Source: DATIRA01 sp964553405 (lineage in GTDB: Bacteria; Pseudomonadota; Gammaproteobacteria; Steroidobacterales; Steroidobacteraceae). From it: a DNA stretch of 37,322 nucleotides. The stretch spans positions 1-37,322 of the forward strand of contig CAZKLS010000016.1 in NCBI GenBank assembly GCA_964553405.1, read 5' to 3'. The position numbers and the translations under genes are program-made. Of this stretch, positions 1 to 9,330 are shown piece by piece (position 1 is the stretch's first letter; every line of letters begins with the position of its first letter). A model generated the notes under the pieces. It saw only the letters and a list, made by a program, of their open reading frames with translations, was not told the DNA's origin and did not search any database.

Positions 1-1270
1 TCTGCCGCGCCAGCTGCTCGCGGTCGTCCTTGTAGCGCTCCTGGATGCTCTTGATCCGCGGCGCGATCGTGCGCATCTTGGCCATCGAGCGGCCGCTGGT
101 CTCGGTGAGCTTGTAGAACAGCAGCTTGAGCAGGATCGTCACGATGATGATCGCCCAGCCCCAGTTGCCGACGAAGCCGTGCACCTTCTGCAGCAGCCAG
201 AACAGCGGCTGCGACAGGATGGTCAGCTTGCCGTAATCGGCCGTCAGTTCGAGCCGCGGCCCGGTGGCCTTCAGCTGCTCCTGCAGCTTCGGACCGACGA
301 ACAGCGTTTCCTCGAAGCGGCCCGTGCCACCGGCCGGCACGCTCTCGAGCGGGCCGCGATAACTGATCACCGAATGTCCGTTCTCCGGCGCGAGCGTGTA
401 GTCGTAGGTGCTGCCCGAAGGCGGCACGGCGGCGGTGACGAAATGGTGCTGCATCTCGGCCATCCACCCGTCGGCGAACGCCTGCTCGAAGCGGGCCTCG
501 TCCTCGTCGGTGATGTCGAGCTTGCGGTACTTGTCCCCGTCGTAGATCGCCGGGCCGCGATAGGCGTAGCTCTCGACGTCGAACATCGAGCGTTTCTGCG
601 AATAAACATGCCGGGCCAGCTGCACGTACGATGCGGCCTGCCACGGCTCGGCGCCGGCGTTCTGGACCGCGTATTCGACGTCGATCGCGTAGCTGCCCCT
701 CCGCAGCACGAAGGTCTTGGTGACCGTCACGCCCTGTCCGTTGCTCCAGCTGAGCGGCACCCGCAGCTCGTTCTGGCCGTCGGCCAGGCGGAATTCCTGC
801 GCCGTGCTGGTGAAGGTCGCCAGATGGGTCGGTTCGGCGCCACCGCCGGCCGCGCGCAGGCCGCTGCGGACCACGTGGTAGTCCGGATCCGCGGTGCTGA
901 GCAGCCGCACCGGAGGACTGTCCTTCTTCCGGTCCCGGGGATACGTCGGCAGGTCGGCGCGAACGAGGCTGCCGCCCTGCAGGCTGATCGCCAGGTCCAG
1001 CACGTCCGTCAGCACCCTGACCTCGGCCTGGGGAGCAGGCTGGCCGGGTGCCGCCGTCGCCGGTGACGCCTCCGCGCCGCCGGCCGGCAGCGCGGGCAAC
1101 GCGGGCAACTGCGTCTCGGATTGCGGTACACCGGCCGCGCCAGCGGCGGGTGCCTGCGCGGTCTCGGCAGCGGTCGGCGCCGCCGCGCCGTAGTCATGGT
1201 TCCATTGAATTACGTTGGCCCAGACCAGCAGCGCGAGCGCAATCCAGAGGTAGATACGTGGGTTATCCAT
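1..1270 (-). CDS. yidC: Membrane protein insertase YidC (3' end beyond window)
   Basis: YidC inserts and folds inner-membrane proteins, alone or with SecYEG. The reverse-strand frame opens at an ATG at 1270 with MDNPRIYLWIALALLVW, a first transmembrane helix typical of gram-negative YidC, followed by an Ala/Pro/Gln-rich linker (about residues 28-75), a large periplasmic beta-sandwich domain, and then the start of the conserved core: a helix around WGWAIIIVTILLKLLF and the motif KLTETSGRSMAKMR ahead of ERYKDD. About 423 residues lie inside the window; the family is usually near 550, so the remaining core helices are outside. Its start overlaps the yidD stop by 8 bases. The order rpmH-rnpA-yidD-yidC is one of the most conserved in bacteria. 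The identification is secure. Confidence 0.96.
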   Translation of the reverse strand, partial: MDNPRIYLWIALALLVWANVIQWNHDYGAAAPTAAETAQAPAAGAAGVPQSETQLPALPALPAGGAEASPATAAPGQPAPQAEVRVLTDVLDLAISLQGGSLVRADLPTYPRDRKKDSPPVRLLSTADPDYHVVRSGLRAAGGGAEPTHLATFTSTAQEFRLADGQNELRVPLSWSNGQGVTVTKTFVLRRGSYAIDVEYAVQNAGAEPWQAASYVQLARHVYSQKRSMFDVESYAYRGPAIYDGDKYRKLDITDEDEARFEQAFADGWMAEMQHHFVTAAVPPSGSTYDYTLAPENGHSVISYRGPLESVPAGGTGRFEETLFVGPKLQEQLKATGPRLELTADYGKLTILSQPLFWLLQKVHGFVGNWGWAIIIVTILLKLLFYKLTETSGRSMAKMRTIAPRIKSIQERYKDDREQLARQ

Positions 1271-1511
1271 GCTTCGGTGGCTCGCAGTGAAGCGTTCCCG
1301 CCTCGGGAACGGGGTCGTAGCCCCCGTCGTTCCAGGGATGACAGCGCCCGATCCGACGCACGGCCAGCCAGCTGCCCCGGAGCGCGCCGTGGCGCTCGAT
1401 CGACTGCTGGGCGTAGCAGGAGCAGCTCGGATAGAAACGGCAGTTCGATCCCAGCAACGGGCTGATGAACCACCGATACAGCTGGATCAGGGCGCTCAGC
1501 AGCGTGCGCAT
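1263..1511 (-). CDS. yidD: Membrane protein insertion efficiency factor YidD
   Basis: An 82-residue protein of the YidD (UPF0161) family, a small membrane-associated factor that assists YidC-dependent insertion. The family signature is plain: LIQLYRWFISPLLG near the N-terminus, then the Cys-containing segment CRFYPSCSCYAQQSI (residues about 24-38) and the C-terminal GYDPVP. The length is normal for the family. It overlaps rnpA upstream by 16 bases and yidC downstream by 8 bases, so the three are probably translationally coupled. Confidence 0.95.
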   Translation of the reverse strand: MRTLLSALIQLYRWFISPLLGSNCRFYPSCSCYAQQSIERHGALRGSWLAVRRIGRCHPWNDGGYDPVPEAGTLHCEPPKHG

Positions 1512-1849
1512 CGCTCACGGACCTTCCGCCAGTGGATCGACAGGCTCTCGGAGATCTGCCGCGAACTGGCCTTGCCCGCCGCCGGACGCGCGTTGACGAC
1601 CAGGTCGAGCGACGGCAGCCCGGACTGGTTGTTGCGGAAAGATTCCCGGATCAGGCGCTTTATGCGGTTCCGGCAGACGGCGTTACCGGCCGCCCGCACA
1701 CCCACGGCCATGCCAAGCCTCGGATGCTCGAGCCCGTTCGGTCTGGCTATAACCACGAAAAACTCGTCCGAGGATCGGCTGCCCTGGCGGTGAACGCGGT
1801 CGAACTCACCTCGACTGGTGAGGCGTCGCCCGCGCGGCAAGCCGCGCAT
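1496..1849 (-). CDS. rnpA: Ribonuclease P protein component
   Basis: Protein subunit of RNase P, which supports the catalytic RNA in removing 5' leaders from pre-tRNA. From an ATG at 1849 the product is 117 residues. It contains the RNR-type RNA-binding signature AGNAVCRNRIKRLIRESFR (residues about 54-72), preceded by RLTSRGEFDRVHRQG and the beta-strand FFVVIARPNG. The reading frame stays open for a further 160 codons upstream, but that extension crosses rpmH and the promoter region and lacks family similarity, so the ATG at 1849 is preferred. It lies 35 bases after rpmH and overlaps yidD. Confidence 0.95.
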   Translation of the reverse strand: MRGLPRGRRLTSRGEFDRVHRQGSRSSDEFFVVIARPNGLEHPRLGMAVGVRAAGNAVCRNRIKRLIRESFRNNQSGLPSLDLVVNARPAAGKASSRQISESLSIHWRKVRERCARC

Positions 1850-1884
1850 CTGGCTGCGCGCAGCGCGTGCTGGCCCGCCAGCGT

Positions 1885-2019
1885 TCAGACCGCGAGACGC
1901 TTGCGGCCCTTCGCACGGCGACGGCGGAGGATCGCCTGGCCGCCTTTGGTTGCCATGCGAGCACGGAAGCCGTGGGTCCTCTTGCGATGCAGGTTGCTCG
2001 GTTGATAGGTGCGCTTCAT
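1885..2019 (-). CDS. rpmH: 50S ribosomal protein L34
   Basis: A 44-residue, extremely basic protein that is the large-subunit protein L34. The whole sequence matches the family pattern: MKRTYQPSNLHRKRTHGFRA at the start, then MATKGG and RRRRAKGRKRL at the end. The ATG at 2019 is the invariant MKRT start; a longer open frame upstream is not used. First gene of the minus-strand rpmH-rnpA-yidD-yidC operon, with a clear sigma70-type promoter about 70-95 bases upstream. Confidence 0.98.
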   Translation of the reverse strand: MKRTYQPSNLHRKRTHGFRARMATKGGQAILRRRRAKGRKRLAV

Positions 2020-2086
2020 GTACGGCTCCGTGGTTTCCGGATTCCAGACCAGAATCAACGATGTACTGGTCGGAAATGGGCGCGGA

Positions 2087-2115
2087 AGGATACGCAGCCG
2101 GCCGCTCGGCGTCAA
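2087..2115 (-). promoter_or_regulatory. Sigma70-type promoter of the rpmH-rnpA-yidD-yidC operon
   Basis: On the minus strand, TTGACG (2110-2115) and TATCCT (2087-2092) are separated by exactly 17 bases, a strong housekeeping promoter. Predicted transcription start is near 2080, giving a leader of about 60 bases before the rpmH ATG. The elements were read directly; activity is inferred. Confidence 0.75.
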
Positions 2116-2150
2116 CCGAGCCCCACGACGGCAGACCCGCTTGGACCAGG

Positions 2151-2159
2151 ATATCCACA
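2151..2159 (+). promoter_or_regulatory. DnaA-box-like site upstream of dnaA
   Basis: ATATCCACA differs from the DnaA box TTATCCACA at one base. It lies about 73 bases before the dnaA start and 14 bases upstream of a TATACA -10-like element (2173-2178), so it overlaps the place where a -35 would sit. This arrangement would suit autoregulation of dnaA. A good -35 hexamer is not visible. Confidence 0.5.
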
Positions 2160-2231
2160 GGCGTTGTGGCGGTATACACTCCGCCCCCTTTCCCCATCCC
2201 CGCCGGGCCGCCGCATCGAGAAACGCTGGTC

Positions 2232-3575
2232 GTGGAAGCGTCGCTTTGGAACAAGTGCCTGAGCCGCCTGGAAGCGGAGCTGCCTGAGCAGCATTTCAAC
2301 ACCTGGATTCGCCCGCTGCAGGCCGTCGAGGACGGCGACACGCTGCGGCTGCTGGCACCGAACCGCTACGTGGTGGACTGGGTCAGCCAGCACTGCGCCG
2401 GGCGCATCGGCGAGCTGCTCGAGCAGATGGTTCCCGCCCCGGCGCCCCAGGTGGTCCTGGAGATAGGCTCACGGCGCTCGCCGCCCGTCGAGCCCGGCAA
2501 ACAAGGTGCTGAACCGTCGCTCCGCGTCCGCCGCGAGGAGGAGCTGCCCCAGATCGGAGGCCGCCTGAATCCGGAGTTCACGTTCACGAACTTCGTCGAG
2601 GGCAAGAGTAACCAGCTCGCACGTGCGGCCGCGGTGCAGGTCGCCGAGAACCCCGGCCGGGCGTACAACCCGCTGTTCATCTACGGCGGCGTCGGGCTCG
2701 GCAAGACCCACCTGATGCACGCGATAGGCAACCAGATCCGGGCGCACAACCCGGCCGCCCGGATCGCGTACGTTCATTCGGAGCGGTTCGTCGGCGACAT
2801 GGTGAGAGCTCTGCAGCACAACACCATGAACGAGTTCAAGACGGCCTATCGGAGCCTCGACGCGCTGCTGATCGACGACATCCAGTTCTTCGCCGGCAAG
2901 GAGCGATCACAGGAAGAGTTCTTCCACACGTTCAATGCCTTGCTGGAGGGCCAGCAGCAGATCATCCTGACCTGCGACCGCTACCCGAAGGAGGTCGACG
3001 GGCTGGAGGAACGACTGAAGTCCCGCTTCGGCTGGGGTCTGACCGTGTCGATCGAGCCGCCGGAACTCGAGACCTGCGTCGCGATCCTGATGAGCAAGGC
3101 GGCAGCGACCGAAGTTCAGCTGCCCGAGGAAGTGGCGTTCTTCATCGCCAAGCGGATTCGCTCGAACGTTCGTGAGCTCGAGGGAGCGCTCCGGCGGGTC
3201 GTGGCGAACTCGCAGTTCACCGGGCGCCCGATCACGCTCGACTTCGCGAAGGAAGCGCTGCGGGACCTGCTGGCACTGCAGGAACGCCTGGTCACGATCG
3301 AGAACATCCAGAAAACCGTGGCCGAGTATTACAAGATACGGGTCGCGGACCTGTTGTCGAAGCGGCGCAGCCGTTCCATCACCCGGCCGCGACAGGTGGC
3401 GATGGCGCTGTCGAAGGAACTCACCAATCACAGCCTGCCCGAGATCGGCGACGCATTCGGCGGCCGCGACCATACGACGGTGCTGCATGCCTGCCGCGTC
3501 ATCAAGGCATTGCGGGAGTCCCAGACACGCGTCAACGAAGACTACCTGAACCTGTTGAGAACACTGGCGGGATGA
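2232..3575 (+). CDS. dnaA: Chromosomal replication initiator protein DnaA
   Basis: DnaA binds DnaA boxes at oriC, melts the origin and loads the DnaB helicase. With a GTG start at 2232 the product is 447 residues, close to the family norm. Domain I (EASLWNKCLSRLEAELP...TWIRPLQ, residues 2-30) fits the known N-terminus. A short linker follows, then the AAA+ domain with Walker A GGVGLGKT (152-159) and Walker B LLIDDIQFF (212-220), and the domain IV helix-turn-helix signature GGRDHTTVLHA (410-420). The frame is open about 138 codons further upstream, but that part overlaps rpmH and lacks family similarity. The start is a weak point: the nearest purine run (GAG at 2218-2220) is 11 bases upstream. 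It is divergent from rpmH and followed by dnaN. Confidence 0.97.
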   Translation: MEASLWNKCLSRLEAELPEQHFNTWIRPLQAVEDGDTLRLLAPNRYVVDWVSQHCAGRIGELLEQMVPAPAPQVVLEIGSRRSPPVEPGKQGAEPSLRVRREEELPQIGGRLNPEFTFTNFVEGKSNQLARAAAVQVAENPGRAYNPLFIYGGVGLGKTHLMHAIGNQIRAHNPAARIAYVHSERFVGDMVRALQHNTMNEFKTAYRSLDALLIDDIQFFAGKERSQEEFFHTFNALLEGQQQIILTCDRYPKEVDGLEERLKSRFGWGLTVSIEPPELETCVAILMSKAAATEVQLPEEVAFFIAKRIRSNVRELEGALRRVVANSQFTGRPITLDFAKEALRDLLALQERLVTIENIQKTVAEYYKIRVADLLSKRRSRSITRPRQVAMALSKELTNHSLPEIGDAFGGRDHTTVLHACRVIKALRESQTRVNEDYLNLLRTLAG

Positions 3576-3586
3576 TGTGATCAGGC

Positions 3587-3595
3587 TGTGGATGA
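3587..3595 (-). promoter_or_regulatory. DnaA-box-like site (minus orientation)
   Basis: Reads TCATCCACA on the minus strand, one mismatch from TTATCCACA. It forms an inverted pair with the site at 3621-3629; the flanking bases extend the symmetry to 11 bases on each side. Confidence 0.55.
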
Positions 3596-3620
3596 ATGTC
3601 GCCGAGGAAAGACCCACATT

Positions 3621-3629
3621 TCATCCACA
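3621..3629 (+). promoter_or_regulatory. DnaA-box-like site (plus orientation)
   Basis: TCATCCACA, one mismatch from the consensus and identical to the opposed site at 3587-3595. Centre-to-centre distance is 34 bases, about three helical turns, so bound DnaA molecules could lie on the same face. Confidence 0.55.
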
Positions 3630-3708
3630 GCCGGCGGACAGGTAAGAGCGGTGTTATCCGGCGGATTGTGCGGACCGCAAACGCCTGCCGATGTTGGGAA
3701 AATATGCG

Positions 3709-3717
3709 TTCTGCACA
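3709..3717 (+). promoter_or_regulatory. Weak DnaA-box-like site
   Basis: TTCTGCACA matches the relaxed consensus TTWTNCACA at 8 of 9 positions. It lies about 30 bases before the AT-rich tract that precedes dnaN. By itself this is weak evidence. Confidence 0.35.
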
Positions 3718-3789
3718 AGCGAGCGGTGTGCTAGAAACAGCAACAGCGAATTAAATATAAGTCAGAAGAATTTTTTCGGAATACAGCCG

Positions 3790-4890
3790 ATGAAGATCAT
3801 TGCGAAGCGTGAAGCGATCCTGACCCCCCTGCAGGCCGTGATCGGAGTCGTCGAACGACGGCAGACGATGCCGATTCTCGCGAACGTCCTGCTGGCCGCC
3901 AAGGGAGGCCGGCTGTCCGTCACGGCGACGGACCTCGAGGTGGAACTCGTGGCTGCCTCGGACGTCGACGTGCAGCGCGGGGGCGAGGTGACGGTGCCGG
4001 CGAGGAAGCTGCTGGACATCTGCCGGGCGCTGCCTGAGGCGACCGAGATCACGCTGAACCAGGAAGGCGAGCGCATGGTCGTGCGGGCGCGCCGCAGCCG
4101 CTTCGCACTCGCGACGCTGCCGGCTGCCGAGTTTCCGACGGTCGAGGAGATCAGCCCGCTGCAGACCCTCGACATCCCCCAGCAGGACTTCAGGCGGCTG
4201 CTGGAAAAGACCCATTTTTCGATGGCACAGCAGGACGTTCGTTACTATCTGAACGGAACTTTGCTGGAAACTGCGCCGAAATTGCTTCGATCTGTCGCGA
4301 CTGACGGCCATCGTCTGGCATTGTGCGAGATACAGCTGGGCTCAGGCGGTCAGACTGGCCAGCAGGTGATCATTCCAAGGAAGGGCGTGCTGGAGCTGCA
4401 GCGGATTCTGGGTAATGAGGATCAGAATCTGCAGTTGGCGATCGGGACAAATCACGTTCGGGTCCAGATCGGCGAAGTTCGATTCACTTCAAAGCTGATT
4501 GACGGGAGATTTCCGGACTACACGCGGGTCATTCCGAGTGCTCCTGAGCGCAAGGTGGGCGCTGTGCGGGAAGATCTGCGCCAGGCACTGCAGCGCGCGG
4601 CCATTCTGTCCAACGAGAAATATCGCGGAATCCGCTTTGCGCTGAAGCCGAACTCGCTCGTGATCCAGGCACACAACCCTGAGCAGGAAGAGGCTGAGGA
4701 AGAGGTGGAGGTCAGCTACGACGGAGAACCGATGGAAATCGGCTTCAACGTCAACTACCTGCTCGACGCGCTCGGTGCGATTGACGGCGAGCAGGTCGAG
4801 ATCGGCCTCACGGATGGCAACAGCAGTTGCCTGATACGCAGCCCGGCGGACGATCGTGCCAGGTTCGTCGTGATGCCGATGAGGCTTTGA
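3790..4890 (+). CDS. dnaN: DNA polymerase III beta subunit (sliding clamp)
   Basis: The ring-shaped clamp that tethers DNA polymerase III to DNA. From the ATG at 3790 the product is 366 residues, exactly the usual length. It begins MKIIAKREAILTPLQAVIGV and shows the clamp repeats, for example RRQTMPILANVLL, the segment SVATDGHRLALC in the middle domain, and the C-terminal VVMPMRL that forms the end of the partner-binding pocket. An upstream extension of 33 codons through the AT-rich gap is not part of the family. It is followed by recF after 16 bases, so dnaN-recF are probably cotranscribed. Confidence 0.97.
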   Translation: MKIIAKREAILTPLQAVIGVVERRQTMPILANVLLAAKGGRLSVTATDLEVELVAASDVDVQRGGEVTVPARKLLDICRALPEATEITLNQEGERMVVRARRSRFALATLPAAEFPTVEEISPLQTLDIPQQDFRRLLEKTHFSMAQQDVRYYLNGTLLETAPKLLRSVATDGHRLALCEIQLGSGGQTGQQVIIPRKGVLELQRILGNEDQNLQLAIGTNHVRVQIGEVRFTSKLIDGRFPDYTRVIPSAPERKVGAVREDLRQALQRAAILSNEKYRGIRFALKPNSLVIQAHNPEQEEAEEEVEVSYDGEPMEIGFNVNYLLDALGAIDGEQVEIGLTDGNSSCLIRSPADDRARFVVMPMRL

Positions 4891-4906
4891 AATCAGCGGT
4901 ACCTCG

Positions 4907-5980
4907 ATGGGGCTCTGCCGGCTCGGCGTTCAGGACTTTCGCTGCATCGCCAACGTAGAGCTGCTGGTAGACAGCCGCTGCAATCTGATCAGCGGCGACA
5001 ATGCCTCCGGCAAGACGAGCTTGCTGGAAGCGGTCTTTTTCCTGGGGCGGGGGCGGTCGTTCAGGACCACCCGCTATGACGGGCTGTTTCGCAAAGGCAC
5101 CTCGCGCCTGACAGTCACCGGACGGCTGGCAAAGGGGGAGGCGAGCTACCCGCTCGGCGTGACCTGTGATCGAACAGGGATCTCGGCCCGCTATGCTTCG
5201 CGCAGCCTGTCCGGGCTGGCCGAGTTGGCGACGCTGTTGCCGGTGCAGGCCATTGACCCGGACGTGCACCAGGTTGTCGAGGGCGGCCCACAGGAGCGAA
5301 GACGATTCCTGGACTGGGGCGTGTTCCACGTGGAACCAAGCTTCGTTGATGACTGGCGCCGCTACCAGCGAGCACTGCGCCAACGCAACGCCGCGCTCCG
5401 CCAGGGTCTCGAGCGCCGCATCGTGCGTGCCTGGGACGCGGAGTTCATCGAGGCCGGAAGTCGCGTCGCCGAGCGTCGGGCCGTTTACCTGGACACGTTA
5501 CGTCCGTTCGTACGACGGGCGGGTGAGCGGCTGCTGGCTGCTCGCCTGGAGCTGTCTCTGCATCGCGGCTGGAAGGACAGCATGAGCCTCGAGGCAGCGC
5601 TCGACGCATCGTGGGCCCGGGACGTCGAGAGACGCAGCACCCAGGTGGGGCCGCACCGTGCAGACCTTGCGATCGAGCTCGAGGGGGAGCCGGCGAGGGG
5701 ACATGTCTCGCGTGGCCAGCAGAAACTGGTCGCTGCGGCCATGCTGTTGGGCCAGCTCCGCTGCGACGCTGACAGTGGCTCGCCGCTCGCGGTGCTGCTT
5801 GTGGATGACCCGGCAGCCGAACTGGACGCCGGCAACCTGGACCGGCTGTTGATGGAGGTCGTCGAGCTCCCGGCACAGCTGTTCGTCACCGCGTTGGATG
5901 CCGGTCATCCGTCGCTCAGATCCCTGCCAGCCGGCGCGAGGTTTCACGTGGAACATGGCGTGATAAGCGCTCTGGTATAA
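4907..5980 (+). CDS. recF: DNA replication and repair protein RecF
   Basis: SMC-like ATPase that, with RecO and RecR, loads RecA at single-strand gaps and helps restart stalled forks. The 357-residue product shows Walker A GDNASGKT (residues 30-37), RecF motifs such as FFLGRGRSFR, the ABC signature SRGQQKL (268-274) and Walker B LLVDDPAAELD (297-307). Length is normal. The start at 4907 is the only good ATG at the family N-terminus. Its DNA also carries two parS-like palindromes, at 5322-5337 and 5940-5955, each encoding the tetrapeptide FHVE, and the gyrB promoter -10 element overlaps its stop codon. Confidence 0.96.
   Translation: MGLCRLGVQDFRCIANVELLVDSRCNLISGDNASGKTSLLEAVFFLGRGRSFRTTRYDGLFRKGTSRLTVTGRLAKGEASYPLGVTCDRTGISARYASRSLSGLAELATLLPVQAIDPDVHQVVEGGPQERRRFLDWGVFHVEPSFVDDWRRYQRALRQRNAALRQGLERRIVRAWDAEFIEAGSRVAERRAVYLDTLRPFVRRAGERLLAARLELSLHRGWKDSMSLEAALDASWARDVERRSTQVGPHRADLAIELEGEPARGHVSRGQQKLVAAAMLLGQLRCDADSGSPLAVLLVDDPAAELDAGNLDRLLMEVVELPAQLFVTALDAGHPSLRSLPAGARFHVEHGVISALV
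5322..5337. promoter_or_regulatory. parS: parS-like ParB-binding site inside recF
   Basis: TGTTCCACGTGGAACC contains the perfect 14-base palindrome GTTCCACGTGGAAC and matches the parS form known from Pseudomonas. Such sites bind ParB and nucleate the chromosome segregation complex near the origin. It lies inside the recF coding sequence about 1.6 kb from the candidate origin, the expected distance range for origin-proximal parS. I saw only one other site of this kind in the window. Confidence 0.85.
5940..5955. promoter_or_regulatory. parS: Second parS-like site at the end of recF
   Basis: GGTTTCACGTGGAACA combines the TTTCAC half of the Bacillus-type parS with the GGAACA half of the Pseudomonas-type site around the shared CACGTG core; one base breaks perfect symmetry of the 14-base core. 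It lies 17 bases upstream of the extended -10 element of gyrB, so ParB bound here could also touch transcription. Confidence 0.72.
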
Positions 5981-5981
5981 T
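5973..5981 (+). promoter_or_regulatory. Extended -10 promoter element of gyrB
   Basis: TGGTATAAT is a perfect extended -10 (TGnTATAAT) overlapping the recF stop codon. Predicted start of transcription is near 5988, leaving a leader of about 20 bases. No good -35 hexamer is seen at 17 bases, which is usual for extended -10 promoters; the parS-like site occupies that area. Confidence 0.65.
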
Positions 5982-6008
5982 CGGCCGTTACCTTGCGGCG
6001 GGCCACCC

Positions 6009-8417
<2,409 letters not shown>

Positions 8418-8578
8418 TTTTAATTGATAATTATCCGGTGGATGGCGCTTCCCTCGGATTCAGTTAAGATTGGATTTATAGTCACTCAGCCTGCAGCGGG
8501 CGCGTTCAGGTCGGCCCGCCGCGGGCCGTCATGCAGCGGTGATCGCGGCCGGGTCCTGCGCGGAGACGCAGCAGTCCA
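8418..8578. other. gyrB to hemolysin III spacer: AT-rich patch and GC hairpin
   Basis: The gyrB stop is followed by an AT-rich patch (8401-8440: 10 of 40 bases G/C) holding the palindrome GATAATTATC (8426-8435). Further on, CGGCCCG (8512-8518) and CGGGCCG (8522-8528) form a 7-base-pair hairpin with a 3-base loop and no T-run. No ORF of credible length is present. The hairpin might slow or end transcription, but it is not a canonical terminator. Confidence 0.35.
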
Positions 8579-9238
8579 ATGAGCGAACTCAATGCGGGCG
8601 GACAGAAACCGAGGTGGCGCGGAGTCCAGCACCAGTGGGCCGCCGTGTTCACGCTCGGCGCCGGCACGGCCCTGGTCGCGCTCGCGCCCACCGCCCACGC
8701 CCGGCTCGCGGCGGCGATTTACGCGGCCAGCCTGTCGCTGCTGCTTGCGGTCAGCGCGGTCTATCACCGGATCCACTGGACGCCGACGGTGCGCACCTGG
8801 CTGCGGCGGGCTGACCACGCCTCGATCTTCCTTCTGATCGGCGGCACCTATACCCCGATCGCGATGCTCGCGCTGGACGCCGAGACGGGCACGCACCTGC
8901 TGATCGCGATCTGGACGGGGGTCGCGATCGGCGTGGCCGTGTCGATGTTCTGGCCCGGTGCGCCGAAGTTCGTGTCGGCCGCGTTGGCGGTTGCGGTCGG
9001 GTGGACCATCGTGCCCTACCTGGACAGCATCGGGCGCTCGCTGCGGCCGGCCGAGATCTGGCTGATCGTGCTCGGAGGCGTTGCCTACACGGTCGGGGCG
9101 ATCGTCTATGCCGCGAAGCGGCCCAATCCCAGGCCGCGGGATTTCGGTTACCACGAGATCTTCCACGCGCTGACGCTGGTTGGCGCGGCGCTGCATTTCG
9201 CCGCGGTGCTGGCGATCGTGCGCCGCGCCGCGGTGTAG
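8579..9238 (+). CDS. Hemolysin III / PAQR-family membrane protein
   Basis: A 219-residue integral membrane protein with about seven hydrophobic segments. It matches the hemolysin III (YqfA/TrhA, PAQR-related) family: SAVYHR at residues 59-64, DHASIFLLIGGTYTP in the middle, and FGYHEIFHALTLVGAALHF near the end. The conserved His and Asp residues in these motifs form the metal site in the wider PAQR family. Despite the name, members are mostly linked to membrane lipid or fluidity homeostasis rather than haemolysis; the exact role here is unknown. It stands alone between gyrB and the aldolase gene. Confidence 0.88.
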   Translation: MSELNAGGQKPRWRGVQHQWAAVFTLGAGTALVALAPTAHARLAAAIYAASLSLLLAVSAVYHRIHWTPTVRTWLRRADHASIFLLIGGTYTPIAMLALDAETGTHLLIAIWTGVAIGVAVSMFWPGAPKFVSAALAVAVGWTIVPYLDSIGRSLRPAEIWLIVLGGVAYTVGAIVYAAKRPNPRPRDFGYHEIFHALTLVGAALHFAAVLAIVRRAAV

Positions 9239-9259
9239 CCGGCCAGCGAGCGCGGGGTA

Positions 9260-9290
9260 TTGGCCAGCGCCCCCGCCGGCTGTCTAGAAT
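9260..9290 (+). promoter_or_regulatory. Possible promoter of the aldolase gene
   Basis: TTGGCC (9260-9265) and TAGAAT (9285-9290) resemble -35 and -10 hexamers, but the spacer is 19 bases, longer than optimal. They lie about 40 bases before the aldolase ATG. Confidence 0.3.
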
Positions 9291-9330
9291 CCACTGGCTG
9301 AAGAATGCGATTCCATCATCGAGGCCCGCC

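Larger units (their letters stand above)
3576..3789 (+). other. Candidate chromosomal origin (oriC) in the dnaA-dnaN gap
   Basis: This 214-base non-coding gap has the ingredients of an origin. Two DnaA-box-like 9-mers (TCATCCACA, one mismatch from TTATCCACA) face each other at 3587-3595 (minus) and 3621-3629 (plus) inside an 11-base inverted repeat (CTGTGGATGAA / TTCATCCACAG). A third near-match, TTCTGCACA, is at 3709-3717. An AT-rich tract follows at 3741-3780 (12 of 40 bases are G/C) next to dnaN, which could be the unwinding element. Known origins in Pseudomonas and relatives lie beside dnaA in this way. Only a few boxes are seen and none is perfect, so this is a candidate; the same sequence must also hold dnaN expression signals. 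Confidence 0.55.

Noticed and set aside
1818..2231. N-terminal extension of DnaA by 138 codons
   Set aside because: The extra part overlaps rpmH and its promoter; the known DnaA domain I begins at EASLWNKC just after the GTG at 2232.
1850..2341. Long N-terminal extension of the rnpA frame (281 codons in total)
   Set aside because: It runs through rpmH and across the dnaA start, and only the last 117 residues match RNase P protein.
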